Below are positions 1 to 8,080 of a DNA stretch of 19,264 nucleotides, in pieces (the first letter of the stretch is position 1; each line of letters starts with the position of its first letter). Under the pieces are notes generated by a model. That model was given only the letters and a program-made list of their open reading frames with translations, was not told the DNA's origin and made no database searches. This DNA comes from an uncultured Lachnospiraceae bacterium (GTDB lineage: Bacteria > Bacillota > Clostridia > Lachnospirales > Lachnospiraceae), in contig CAJTLB010000034.1 in NCBI GenBank assembly GCA_910577045.1, forward strand, positions 1-19,264. Direction: 5' to 3'. Made by a program: the position numbers and the translations under genes.

Positions 1-521
1 GTAAAATGTGTGTAAATTTTATAAATAAAAAAAATCCAAGACGATATAACGCTTGAATTTTCTTCTTTTAAGACTTTTAAATTTATTTTTGTCTGGTATG
101 CTTGGTATTGCTTTAATTTTATTTTTATGGTTAAATCAAACCCATTGTTGGCATCTTCTGTAATTCCATAGTCCTCCATGGAAACTTTTATATTGGTGTT
201 AAACAGAAGTTTACCACTTGGCAAAACCCTTGAAACAATAAATTGAAAAGGAGCTTGATCCGTTTTTAATTTTTCAAAATAATCTAAAAAATATGCTGCC
301 TCTTGGAATCCCGAACGATAAACCGCATATGGATACCTCACTTGTGGTATCTCACATTCAAATTCAATCTCTGTCAGCCCTGCTTTTTTTAATAAATTTA
401 CTTCTCCCTCATTAATTAAAGTAATTGTTTTATTTGCATTTTTTATCTTCATCTGCAATTTCTTTGGGGCAACTGGCAATAAACATTTTTTTAAATAAAA
501 ATCATACCCACTCCTTGCCAT
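1..521 (-). CDS. XkdP-like tail hub/LysM-type protein, N-terminal part (cut by window edge)
   Basis: The gene starts at ATG 521-519, overlapping the tape-measure stop by one base (TAATG), and stays open to the left edge (173 codons seen). The N-terminus reads MARSGYDFYLKKCLLPVAPK, followed by a stretch with LINEGEVNLLKKAGLTEIEF and later FQFIVSRVLPSGK. This is the pattern I recognise from XkdP-type proteins that sit after the tape measure in PBSX-like phages and connect tail tube and baseplate hub; many carry a C-terminal LysM domain. That domain, if present, would lie outside the window. The last roughly 25 codons become AT-rich and hydrophobic (ending SSWIFFIYKIYTHF) after a T8 run, unlike the basic linker I would expect. 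The protein may be divergent, truncated or frameshifted there. Identification is from family memory, not a search. Confidence 0.8.
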   Translation of the reverse strand, partial: MARSGYDFYLKKCLLPVAPKKLQMKIKNANKTITLINEGEVNLLKKAGLTEIEFECEIPQVRYPYAVYRSGFQEAAYFLDYFEKLKTDQAPFQFIVSRVLPSGKLLFNTNIKVSMEDYGITEDANNGFDLTIKIKLKQYQAYQTKINLKVLKEENSSVISSWIFFIYKIYTHF

Positions 522-3226
522 TACTCATGTACTCCTTCTGCTACCATGTCAACTGCTTCTATCATCGCATCTGTCAATCCTGAAACTACGCCATCTAAAT
601 CCGTGCCATTCTTAATATGATTCCGCATCCCAGACTGATCAATATGGATTTCAGCAGTTGTAAAACGGTTGATTGTCTCCTGTTCTGCAATATCCCGTAA
701 ATATTTTAGTTCCTCGCTGGTTATGTCCATGGAATTTGCCATTTTTCCTGTATTCGTTGCAATACTATTAATCCCTTCCCCTAAAGGACCATTGATATAA
801 TCCTCTTCAGAAGGAATATTCGATGGACCAAAAAGAGAGGTTAGATCAAAATTAGCAATTTTCTCATCAATTCCTTCCCCGAAAGAATTCCCAGCATCCC
901 AGACATCTTTATAATCCATTCTATAGTTTATTGTTGGCGCGGAACGGTCTAATGTAATAGCATCTTCGTTTTTACCCCAGCCTAAAACAGAACTTTGAAG
1001 CTCACTTAAACCAGATGTCCAGTCAGTCCCAAATATAGCATCAATAATCTTAGTCACTACCATCCCAAGTGATAAAAACCATGAAATAATTTGCCCTATT
1101 AGATTTGCAACTGCTCCTCCAAAGCTGTCAAAACCTCCATTCGCTACGTTTAATATCCATTCTACAATACCTATAAAGGGGCTTGCAAAAGACCAAACAC
1201 CTTGAAGAATCGCATTAATTAACCCTATCGCCGTATTGAGTATAAACGCTCCTGCAACTGCTATTACCCCACATATGATTCCTGTTGCAGATACAGAAGC
1301 CCCAGCAAGCTTATTAAATGCTGCTACCACAGCATAAATAATAGCAATTAATGCAATAATCAAAATAATAATCCATGTAATAGGGCAGGCAAGCAAAGCA
1401 GCATTAAAACCATACTGTGCCGCCGTTGCTGTGAAAGTTGCTCCTGCTCCCATAGCAAGAGAAGCAGCATGAATTTTTTCCGCAACTGTTTTTGCTGCTG
1501 TGACTGCTGCTGAAATTCCGGTAACTGTATTATACAAAAGCATTGCCCCATAATATACCATCAATGCCCCTGCCACTCCATAAATAATAGGCGATAACCA
1601 CGACCAATTGTTAATCAAAATATCTGCACCAGCCCCAAGCAAATCAAAAAGCTGCGTGGTTATACCAGCAGCTGCTGACAACGCCCCTATCATACCATTC
1701 ACAAACTCCTGAAACCTCTCACTATTGGCAATATCATTGCATCGTTGTAAGACAGGCTGAAATGCCATAAGGGCATGATTTTCAAAAGAGGTCCAAATCT
1801 GTTCAAAAGTTTTTGGCATATTTTCAAATTTTTCATTCGTTTCATCAGCCGCCGCAAACATAGCTGCCTTGACAATATCAGCAGTAATTTCCCCTTCCCC
1901 TGCCATTTCCCTTAATTTTCCTTTTGAAACACCTAAATAATCTGCAATTGTCTGAATGATGTTTGGGGCTTGTTCTAAAATACTATTATATTCCTCACCA
2001 CGAAGAACCCCAGACCCCATGGCCTGCGTCAGTTGCAACATAGCAGCATCTATCCCTGATGCCTCTGTCCCAGCAATAATAAACTGTTTATTGACCTGTT
2101 CCATAAAGCCAATAATTTCTTCTGAACTGCCAAACGCATCTCCTGCCATAAGCCCAAGCTTCGAAACAGCATTTGCTGTTGCTTGATAACTCCCCCTTGA
2201 TCTTTCTGCTGAAAGAAAAATCATATCCTGTAACTCTTTTGTTGACTGCAACCCATCATTCATCATATCTAGGCGGGCCGTTGTCGATGTCATTTGATCA
2301 GATATGTTTAACACATTTTTTACAGTCTGCAAGGAACCATATGTTACAGCTACCCCTTTCAACATTTGCATTAGTTTATTGGATTCCTCTTTTCCTTGCT
2401 GAATCTCCTGGTTAAACTGTCCCTGTGCATCCACATTATCCCGGATATAACGTTCTGTACCACCAATCACCTGCTGTAAACGTAAATATGCCTCATTTGC
2501 AGACTGGACATCTAAGTTTTCTACAGCCCGGTTTAATTCCCTTTGTGTTTGGATCGCCTGGCTTAACTGTCCACGTAGTTGTTCCAATCCTACATTAGCA
2601 GTATCCGTTCCCATATTTAATGGATTACTTTCTATTTGTTGGATACGATTCCTAATCATGTCAATCCGTACAGCCATATTGTTTAAATCCTGAAATGCCC
2701 CTGGTGGAAAAATAGTGGTATTATATGCCTGCCTTGCAATTACATCTTGTGTACTGCTCAATTGCTCCAACATGGTATTAGCACTCTGGACTTCTTGTTG
2801 AAACCGTTCTACACCAGAATTTGTAAATACTTCCAGCCTATCAGATTGCCAATGCACTGGAATTTCCACAGGTTCTGGTTGTTCTGGTTGAATAGGTACA
2901 TCAACAGGCGGAGGCTGCTCTACAAAAGGCTCTGGCACATCTGTCTGTACTGGAAGCACCACTGGGGCCGAACTTTGTGGAATGGTAGGTATTTGTATTT
3001 CAGGCGTTTCCATCTCCTGTATAGCTGCATCTAACTGTTGCACTGCAATAGTAGCCTGATTAACAGAATCCCTTGCCGCTTCCATAGAAGCTGTGTCAAC
3101 AGAAGCGTTCATACCCTGACGCAAATCTTCCATAGCAGAAAGCCCCAAATTTACGGAACTGATAACCTGATATAAAATACTTGTAAAGTTATCTTGCAAT
3201 TCAATTGCTGTTCTAACGCTGGCCAT
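521..3226 (-). CDS. Phage tail tape measure protein
   Basis: The 901-residue protein sets tail length and is threaded through the tube lumen during assembly. Residues 1-70 and 130-290 are Gln/Glu/Asn-rich and likely coiled coil. Residues about 72-127 form an unusual Pro/Glu/Val-rich linker. Residues about 290-490 match the tape-measure domain, with the typical segments GSGVLRGEEYNSILEQAP and LREMAGEGEITADIVKAAM. Residues about 510-725 hold several hydrophobic, membrane-like segments, as expected for a protein injected with DNA. By the usual rule of about 0.15 nm per residue the tail would be roughly 135 nm. The start ATG 3226-3224 has AAGGTG and AGGA just upstream. It follows the frameshifted chaperone by 6 nt and overlaps the hub gene by one base, the canonical tail order. 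Confidence 0.95.
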   Translation of the reverse strand: MASVRTAIELQDNFTSILYQVISSVNLGLSAMEDLRQGMNASVDTASMEAARDSVNQATIAVQQLDAAIQEMETPEIQIPTIPQSSAPVVLPVQTDVPEPFVEQPPPVDVPIQPEQPEPVEIPVHWQSDRLEVFTNSGVERFQQEVQSANTMLEQLSSTQDVIARQAYNTTIFPPGAFQDLNNMAVRIDMIRNRIQQIESNPLNMGTDTANVGLEQLRGQLSQAIQTQRELNRAVENLDVQSANEAYLRLQQVIGGTERYIRDNVDAQGQFNQEIQQGKEESNKLMQMLKGVAVTYGSLQTVKNVLNISDQMTSTTARLDMMNDGLQSTKELQDMIFLSAERSRGSYQATANAVSKLGLMAGDAFGSSEEIIGFMEQVNKQFIIAGTEASGIDAAMLQLTQAMGSGVLRGEEYNSILEQAPNIIQTIADYLGVSKGKLREMAGEGEITADIVKAAMFAAADETNEKFENMPKTFEQIWTSFENHALMAFQPVLQRCNDIANSERFQEFVNGMIGALSAAAGITTQLFDLLGAGADILINNWSWLSPIIYGVAGALMVYYGAMLLYNTVTGISAAVTAAKTVAEKIHAASLAMGAGATFTATAAQYGFNAALLACPITWIIILIIALIAIIYAVVAAFNKLAGASVSATGIICGVIAVAGAFILNTAIGLINAILQGVWSFASPFIGIVEWILNVANGGFDSFGGAVANLIGQIISWFLSLGMVVTKIIDAIFGTDWTSGLSELQSSVLGWGKNEDAITLDRSAPTINYRMDYKDVWDAGNSFGEGIDEKIANFDLTSLFGPSNIPSEEDYINGPLGEGINSIATNTGKMANSMDITSEELKYLRDIAEQETINRFTTAEIHIDQSGMRNHIKNGTDLDGVVSGLTDAMIEAVDMVAEGVHE

Positions 3227-3232
3227 TTCCTA

Positions 3233-3861
3233 TCACCTTCTTTTCTTCCCCTTGTTCGACTTCCTCTTTATTTCTTTCTCTCTTTCCTTGTCACTTTTTA
3301 GTTTCTCCTGAATAGCAGCCACAACAAATGCTTTTTCTTTCTCTTCCATTTCCAAAAAAACAGAAGGTAAAATATGTAATTTCAGAAGGGCATAATACGC
3401 AAAATTTGCTTCCCAATCCCCTTCTTCAATTAGTTTTTTGCTTCTTCTACCTTATCATGGAAAGATACGTCAAACCCTTGGAACTTTTGTACAAAAGCTG
3501 CCAGTTCATTATATTCCCCTGGCTCGTCTACCATAGCAAGCAGTAATTCTTCTGGCGTTGCCACTCCATAAGAATCCTGCAATTCCTTATCATATAGATC
3601 TGGTACCACCACAGAAGCAGCTATCATTTTTTGGATATATTTGCTTGATTGTACCCTTGGTCGGAACATATTTGGCTTTCCAGTAATTGGAACTTCAATG
3701 GTGCACTCATCTCGGAAATTTTCATTTTCCTTTGAGGTAATATGGCGGAACTCCCATTCCAGAGGCTTCCCATTTTCATCACAAAGGGATTTTGTTGGTG
3801 CATATTTTCCATTTTTCTTTTCTTTTTTATTAGCTCTCATAAATTGACTGAATTTTGACAT
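3233..3861 (-). CDS. Tail assembly chaperone, -1 frameshift product (G-T type fusion)
   Basis: A -1 slip on AAAAAAC (3439-3433) lets ribosomes bypass the TAA at 3432-3430. They then continue at CTA (3433-3431) for 66 more codons to TGA 3235-3233, giving a 209-residue fusion. The extension begins LIEEGDWEANFAYYALLKLH and ends in a Lys/Arg-rich tail (KRKSNKGKKRR). It has no start codon or ribosome site of its own except one internal ATG, yet it reads as real protein and fills the gap up to the tape measure exactly. In lambda G/GT and relatives the short form coats the tape measure and the T extension recruits tube subunits; the same role is inferred here. A 7-bp stem begins 7 nt after the heptamer, a normal stimulator position. 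Confidence 0.82.
3384..3439 (-). promoter_or_regulatory. Programmed -1 ribosomal frameshift signal
   Basis: The heptamer A AAA AAC (3439-3433) is in the correct phase: zero frame GCA AAA AAC TAA. After a 7-nt spacer (3432-3426), AGAAGGG (3425-3419) pairs perfectly with CCCTTCT (3390-3384), with a 28-nt loop. The zero-frame stop follows the heptamer at once, and the -1 frame is open for 66 codons. All three elements are read directly. The frameshift efficiency is unknown. Confidence 0.8.
3430..3861 (-). CDS. XkdN-like tail assembly chaperone (short form)
   Basis: This is the unshifted 143-residue product. The position between tail tube and tape measure and the length of about 140 residues fit XkdN-type chaperones, which keep the hydrophobic tape measure soluble while the tube polymerises. 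It starts at ATG 3861-3859 behind a strong AAAAGGAG. The N-terminus is Lys-rich (MSKFSQFMRANKKEKKNGK). The middle holds VPITGKPNMFRPR, and the last residues are KVEEAKN, whose final codons form the slippery site. The moron gene and its terminator lie directly upstream, so chaperone and tape measure must be reached by read-through or a promoter I cannot see. Confidence 0.85.
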   Translation of the reverse strand: MSKFSQFMRANKKEKKNGKYAPTKSLCDENGKPLEWEFRHITSKENENFRDECTIEVPITGKPNMFRPRVQSSKYIQKMIAASVVVPDLYDKELQDSYGVATPEELLLAMVDEPGEYNELAAFVQKFQGFDVSFHDKVEEAKN

Positions 3862-3884
3862 CTTTTATTCTCCTTTTCCATATC

Positions 3885-3917
3885 AAAAAAACACCTTGTA
3901 TATTAAAAAGGTGTTTT
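3885..3917 (-). terminator. Rho-independent terminator after the moron gene
   Basis: On the minus strand AAAACACCTT (3917-3908) and AAGGTGTTTT (3897-3888) form a perfect 10-bp stem with a 10-nt AT-rich loop. Three more Ts (3887-3885) extend the T run to seven. It lies 8 nt past the moron stop codon and before the chaperone start, so it closes the moron transcription unit. Confidence 0.8.
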
Positions 3918-3925
3918 CATCATTT

Positions 3926-4615
3926 TTATAATTCCACTCTATTGACTTGTTTTACCTGCTCAACAACCTTAGGCCGTAATTTTTGAACCAATTGATAACA
4001 TACCAGTGTATTAACCTGTTGATCTTTCAACAAAACTATTTTTCTTTCCCCTTGTGCATTTTCATAAATAATACTTACATAACATCTCCTATTCTTCTTC
4101 TTTTTTACCTTTGGAATAGAACCAAGGATCGCCCCTGTCATACCCATTACTGCTGCACCTGCCATGCCTTTTATGAAACTGCTTTTTAAATATTCCGTTT
4201 CATTTATATCAAACTGGCAATTTACATCTTTTATTTGATCAATACTTAATACATATTCACTCATGCCATATGTAATAGTAAGAGCTGTTGGCGACAATAT
4301 AACTAATACATTACAATTTTCAGGAATTGGCAGCCCTCCTACATGAACAATCATACCATATCTGGAAATTCCTTCTTGTTTGTCTTTTTTTCTTTGATCT
4401 TTGTTCATTTTTGACATCTTACTAGTAATACTTATCATCTGCAATACAAATGCAATAAATGCAGCCAATCCCCCTATACAAGTTGATACAAATATAATAG
4501 TTCCTATACTTTGCCCTGTTTTATTAACCTGCATAAAAAATATAGCAAGCCCAACTGTTACAATAATCCACACCAAAATAACCGTTACACAACCAGTATT
4601 CTTTTTCTGATCCAT
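3926..4615 (-). CDS. Membrane-anchored cargo protein (moron) with PH-like domain
   Basis: The 229-residue protein is not a tail component I recognise. Two hydrophobic helices lie at about 9-29 and 37-62, with a short polar turn between (NKTGQS). A basic stretch (64-80) then leads to a cytoplasmic β-rich part (about 88-212). That part contains HVGGLPIPENCN and SIDQIKDVNCQ and is interrupted by a Gly/Ala-rich hydrophobic hairpin at 148-166, followed by KVKKKKNRR. The layout resembles bacterial PH/GRAM-like membrane proteins; this is weak fold-level inference. The gene sits between tail tube and chaperone, where none is needed, and has its own promoter (4645-4673), GGAGG ribosome site and terminator. 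That is the definition of a moron expressed independently of late genes, possibly in the lysogen. Superinfection exclusion or host-envelope modification are possible roles, unproven. Confidence 0.7.
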   Translation of the reverse strand: MDQKKNTGCVTVILVWIIVTVGLAIFFMQVNKTGQSIGTIIFVSTCIGGLAAFIAFVLQMISITSKMSKMNKDQRKKDKQEGISRYGMIVHVGGLPIPENCNVLVILSPTALTITYGMSEYVLSIDQIKDVNCQFDINETEYLKSSFIKGMAGAAVMGMTGAILGSIPKVKKKKNRRCYVSIIYENAQGERKIVLLKDQQVNTLVCYQLVQKLRPKVVEQVKQVNRVEL

Positions 4616-4644
4616 TCCATAGCCTCCGTATAATTTATATTTTC

Positions 4645-4673
4645 ATTATACATCTAGCTATAAGGTTTTTCAA
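4645..4673 (-). promoter_or_regulatory. Consensus σA promoter for the moron gene
   Basis: TTGAAA (4673-4668), a 17-nt spacer and a perfect TATAAT (4650-4645) lie in the 70-nt gap between the tail tube stop and the moron start. The predicted start of transcription is near 4638. GGAGG at 4627-4623 precedes ATG 4615 by 7 nt. The match is good enough to predict constitutive expression from host σA. Confidence 0.82.
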
Positions 4674-4685
4674 CTTATTCCCGTT

Positions 4686-5168
4686 CTAATTAGTAAGAAA
4701 TCCTTCTAAGTCCTTAAATACTTCTGGCATTTTAAAATCTTCAAAAGTAAAATCCATTTCTTCATCTAGGTATTCCCCATCTGCATCAAATTTTGCTAAT
4801 ATCCCACCGTCTATATTACAATCCATTAAGATCATAGTCTGGCGCCCAACTGCTGCCGTTTTATCTTCATTCGAAATCTGGATTTCAAAATAAATATCTT
4901 CCCCAGTTTCCTTATACTGCATCATCATCTGCCGGAAAATAGATGTGTTATAGTGGAAGGTTGCACTTCCTGTCCCCTTCCAGCCACATGCCTTATTCCC
5001 CTTCCCTGTTTTCCCTAAAATAGGAACCTCTGTTTTATTTTTTTCAAACTTTGCTTCCAAGTTAATGGCCTGCATAAAATTATATCTGCGTGTCCCTATG
5101 GTAATAAAACATTCCGCTAACGATGCAAATACCGTATCTTTTGCTTTCATTACTACATTCCCATTCAT
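4686..5168 (-). CDS. Phage tail tube protein (XkdM-like)
   Basis: The 160-residue protein polymerises into the inner tube of the contractile tail. Recognisable features are the N-terminal segment MKAKDTVFASLAECFITIG, the motif EVPILGKTGKGNKACGWKGTG (47-67) and the C-terminal acidic strand YLDEEMDFTFEDFKMPEVF. This length and order are usual for XkdM-type tubes. I place the start at ATG 5168 because GGAAAGGGTGAAGGA lies just upstream. An in-frame start at 5225 would run back into the sheath gene and adds an unlikely hydrophobic leader. It follows the sheath by 16 nt, the invariant sheath-tube order of myoviruses. Confidence 0.93.
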   Translation of the reverse strand: MNGNVVMKAKDTVFASLAECFITIGTRRYNFMQAINLEAKFEKNKTEVPILGKTGKGNKACGWKGTGSATFHYNTSIFRQMMMQYKETGEDIYFEIQISNEDKTAAVGRQTMILMDCNIDGGILAKFDADGEYLDEEMDFTFEDFKMPEVFKDLEGFLTN

Positions 5169-5184
5169 TTCCTTCACCCTTTCC

Positions 5185-6495
5185 TTATGCGATAGTACAA
5201 ACCATATATAATTTAGACATAGCATTTACCACTGTTATAAAATCAGTTACTAATACTGACTTTTTTGTATTTCCTTGTTCTACCTTTACATCAGTATCTA
5301 AAAAATTCTCAATAGCCCGTATCTCTTGTAGCTGTTCATGGTGTTTTACAATATCAGACCAAAGGGAAACCCTGCCAGCAGCATCATTAGGGACTACTCC
5401 TAAATACTTTGTATGAAATAATACGGCAATATCATTTCCAATCTGGTCTATTACCCGAATGGTCTGGTTATCCTTAAAAATATCCCCTTGTGTATCAGAA
5501 GTTGTCACCATGGTATTGATATCTTCTAGTACCCGTATATCAGAACCTACCATATGGAAAGTAAATTGCCCAGATTTCATAGCTGCTTTTAACTGGTTTT
5601 GTGTATATGGCGTATCAACCATAAAATCGCCATTATATTTTTTATTCTGGTTACTTTTATTTACCGCACAGCCTGCCGAAGCACCTGTTACCCAATATAC
5701 GAGGCTTGCCTCACTCCATTCCTTATCTAACACTTTATTATTTACGCTAATCACACCTAAATAATCTGCCTTAGCATAGTCATAGAGGACAAGCTGGAAT
5801 TTAACCCCCATCTCATCACGCAGCCGTTTTACAAAAGAAGCAAACAATGATTTTGTTGTATCATCTGTCACTACCACTCCCATCGTATTAAAGCTATAAG
5901 ATTCAATTTTATCCAGATATTCTTGATAAGCGGCACCATCGACTTCCCCATTCTCACCACCAGTGAATGGCATACCTACGGTTGCTTCCAGGGTAATTCC
6001 AGACTTCCATTTAATATATTTATTCTCTACTAATCCTTCTGCACTAGAAACCGTTTGTTCATCTACTATGTTTGTCTCCAACAATGTTTTTACATCAAGC
6101 ATGGTTTCATTATCTGCATTTACTTGAATAATAATCTTTAAGTCATTCCCGCGGATACCTGGATACTTTGCTTCTGCCAGGCTATTGCTTGCTTTTGCCC
6201 CCTTGCCATTTAAACGGTACCCATAAAATTTCTGTGTATGTAAAAATAAATCTCGAAGCCCTTTCACCTTATCACTTGTATAGTCATAGCCAAAAATTTC
6301 CATACTGTTTTTCTGGAAGTCACTATTTGTTACTTCAAAGACCTCACCTGTAACACCCCAGTCTAATTCAAGGGGCATAGTTGCAATTCCCCTTTCAGAA
6401 AGTGTTGCATTTGCCGATGCCGCCGAAACAAAGTTAATATATGCCCCTGGCAACTCTTTGTTTTGAACAGAATATGTACCACCACCTAATGCCAT
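5185..6495 (-). CDS. Phage tail sheath protein (XkdK-like)
   Basis: The 436-residue protein forms the contractile outer sheath and identifies the phage as a myovirus. The N-terminus MALGGGTYSVQNKELPGAYI is the typical sheath start. SERGIATMPLELDWG follows near residue 33. A middle domain contains VGMPFTGGENGEVDGAAYQ and GVISVNNKVL, and the C-terminal part has DTPYTQNQLKAAMKSGQF and an IRVLEDINT motif. Length is normal for clostridial XkdK relatives. The start ATG 6495 has AAGGTG upstream, inside the end of the preceding small gene. The tube gene follows directly. Confidence 0.96.
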   Translation of the reverse strand: MALGGGTYSVQNKELPGAYINFVSAASANATLSERGIATMPLELDWGVTGEVFEVTNSDFQKNSMEIFGYDYTSDKVKGLRDLFLHTQKFYGYRLNGKGAKASNSLAEAKYPGIRGNDLKIIIQVNADNETMLDVKTLLETNIVDEQTVSSAEGLVENKYIKWKSGITLEATVGMPFTGGENGEVDGAAYQEYLDKIESYSFNTMGVVVTDDTTKSLFASFVKRLRDEMGVKFQLVLYDYAKADYLGVISVNNKVLDKEWSEASLVYWVTGASAGCAVNKSNQNKKYNGDFMVDTPYTQNQLKAAMKSGQFTFHMVGSDIRVLEDINTMVTTSDTQGDIFKDNQTIRVIDQIGNDIAVLFHTKYLGVVPNDAAGRVSLWSDIVKHHEQLQEIRAIENFLDTDVKVEQGNTKKSVLVTDFITVVNAMSKLYMVCTIA

Positions 6496-6496
6496 T

Positions 6497-6697
6497 TTAT
6501 TTCACCTTGCCTTTCCTATACTGTTCCATTCTTTCCTCTGCCTCTTTTATCGTATACTGCTCTCCATCATGGAGAAGGGCCGCTATCATATCCCTTCTTT
6601 CCCGAAAACGTTCTGATAGCAGCAGCTGTTCTTTTGAAAATGTAGGTTCCTTTTTTTCACCTTTTTCTTTTTTTTCTTCTTGTATCACTGTTTTCAT
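6497..6697 (-). CDS. Small charged phage protein between tail terminator and sheath
   Basis: The 66-residue protein is very rich in Lys and Glu and probably helical (an EEKKEKGEKKE stretch near the N-terminus; ITIKEAEERMEQYRK-like helix near the C-terminus). It overlaps the upstream gene by 4 nt (ATGA) and ends one base before the sheath ATG. It is therefore translated within the operon and holds the sheath ribosome site. Small genes are often found at this place in PBSX-like tail operons. I do not recognise a domain and give no function. Confidence 0.7.
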   Translation of the reverse strand: MKTVIQEEKKEKGEKKEPTFSKEQLLLSERFRERRDMIAALLHDGEQYTIKEAEERMEQYRKGKVK

Positions 6698-7134
6698 TCT
6701 TTTTCCTGTCCTTTCCCAGTTATTTTAGAAGAAACCTCCTCCATAACAGGTAGAGATTTCCCTGCTTTATAAACAAACATGTCATAATTCACAAAGAAAT
6801 GAAGAATCCCCTCCACTACCTCATACCTCATTTTTGTGCCCATCACTAGACTATTGTCTACTTCCAAATATTCCAGACAAGAAAAAAGCTGTTCGCCAAT
6901 ATCATAACATTCCTTATTCTCATGCTGCTCCTCTCTTGGAAAATACTGGATACAAAACTGGTTTTGCCTGAAATATCTTTTAGGAAAAAACAACTTATTT
7001 GTAGGGTTCAGGCACTGGATAAAAAAGCAAGGCTCTTTTAAACCTTGCTTTTTCACTTCTCTATAAATTTCACATGTATCGCCAAATTCAGCATATAAAG
7101 AAATACTGATCGCTTCCATAATGGCATTTATCAC
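6694..7134 (-). CDS. Tail terminator-like protein (DUF6838/gpU-type position)
   Basis: The protein of about 146 residues stops tube and sheath growth and joins the tail to the neck in related phages. Features are an N-terminal helix (INAIMEAISISLYAEF), IYREVKKQGLKEPCFFIQCL, then alternating β strands with YFRQNQFCIQYFP and GILHFFVNYDMFVYK. It lies between the HK97-gp10-like neck gene and the sheath, the expected position. I chose GTG 7134 because it overlaps the upstream TGA (GTGA) and has AGGGGA 9 nt upstream; GTG 7143 would have no spacing from its ribosome site. The family name is from memory of similar proteins. Confidence 0.75.
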   Translation of the reverse strand: MINAIMEAISISLYAEFGDTCEIYREVKKQGLKEPCFFIQCLNPTNKLFFPKRYFRQNQFCIQYFPREEQHENKECYDIGEQLFSCLEYLEVDNSLVMGTKMRYEVVEGILHFFVNYDMFVYKAGKSLPVMEEVSSKITGKGQEKE

Positions 7135-7697
7135 TTCATACACTCCCCTAAAAATTTTTTGATTTTAGCTTCCAGTACTTTGGGGGCAATCCCCTGCATT
7201 TCTTGTTCAGATATAGTAAGCATAAACCTTCCAGGAACCCACCCCTTATGGTTTCGTGTCCTATGGCCGTATTCCACATAGGAAGCATATTCCACTGGGT
7301 TTATAATCTCAATTACAAGAAAGCCCCCATAATGGTTTATTTTCAGGCTATCCACATATCCTTTTGCTCCACTAGTTTTTAATCCCTCCGCACCAGAACC
7401 GGATTTTTGAAAAGTCCACCCTCTACGAAGAGTACCACCCTTTTTTCCTGATGGATTTACCCTTTTCTTATAAGTTTCCCCCTTCTTATGCTTTTTTGAA
7501 TCTTTTTTTGCAGTAACTTCTATTTCTTTCGAATAATCCCCTACAGGTGTTCGTTTTATGACTTTGGCAAGCAGCCTTGCAGCAAGTTCTTTCGCACACG
7601 ATTCCACAAACGCTTCCACGTTCCCGGCTTGAAGCTTGTTCAGCTGTTCTTGAAGTTTTTTCAAATCAGACATAGTAAAATTTCCCATTTTTCCCAT
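7131..7697 (-). CDS. HK97 gp10-like neck/tail completion protein (XkdI-like)
   Basis: The 188-residue protein is a neck component. Its family mark is the C-terminal block NPVEYASYVEYGHRTRN, followed by KGWVPGRFMLTISEQE, which is typical of HK97-gp10/XkdI proteins. A Lys-rich middle section (KKDSKKHKKGETYKKR) and TLRRGWTF precede it. The start is taken as ATG 7697, which overlaps the preceding TAA (TAATG) and has GGGGGTG six bases upstream; an in-frame GTG at 7706 lacks such a site. It overlaps the tail terminator gene by 4 nt. Confidence 0.87.
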   Translation of the reverse strand: MGKMGNFTMSDLKKLQEQLNKLQAGNVEAFVESCAKELAARLLAKVIKRTPVGDYSKEIEVTAKKDSKKHKKGETYKKRVNPSGKKGGTLRRGWTFQKSGSGAEGLKTSGAKGYVDSLKINHYGGFLVIEIINPVEYASYVEYGHRTRNHKGWVPGRFMLTISEQEMQGIAPKVLEAKIKKFLGECMK

Positions 7698-8080
7698 TAA
7701 GCCCACCCCCGGAACAATTCCAGCATAACCTCTTGATGTGTTTGGTATATGGCCGGTTTCCCACTACAGGCATACTCCTCTGTCACTCCATTTTGGGTAA
7801 CAATTATCTTTGAACCACTGTTTACTTGGATTTCAGGGGCAAGAAACAATTTGATCCCCTGTGAAATAACGGTTGCTGTTTCAGTCTGGGCAGCGGTATT
7901 TAATTTTTCAAAAGACAGCTTGCAGGGTTGATTTTCTATTATGGTGACTTCTTTCTCCTCTGATAGTTTTGTTTTCTCGTCTCTTACAGAACGGTATTCT
8001 ATAATCGTGCATAACCCCTCATAAGTACTTTCCTGTGCCCGTCTTGCCGCCTTCCTTGCGTTTTCCATTGCCTTTACCAT
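7697..8080 (-). CDS. Head closure/head-tail joining protein (XkdH-like)
   Basis: The 127-residue protein probably closes the connector after packaging. An N-terminal helix (ENARKAARRAQESTYEG) leads into a β-rich body with CTIIEYRSVRDEKT, ENQPCKLSF, IKLFLAPEIQVNSGSKIIVT and a C-terminal strand near HQEVMLELF. This is the compact β-barrel pattern of head-closure proteins. It overlaps the upstream connector gene by 7 nt and the downstream neck gene by one base. The call rests mainly on position plus strand pattern. Confidence 0.7.
   Translation of the reverse strand: MVKAMENARKAARRAQESTYEGLCTIIEYRSVRDEKTKLSEEKEVTIIENQPCKLSFEKLNTAAQTETATVISQGIKLFLAPEIQVNSGSKIIVTQNGVTEEYACSGKPAIYQTHQEVMLELFRGWA

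Noticed and set aside
1360..1551. 63-codon Gln/Leu-rich minus-strand frame inside the tape measure gene
   Set aside because: Alternative frame of a repetitive Ala/Thr-rich region; no ribosome site.
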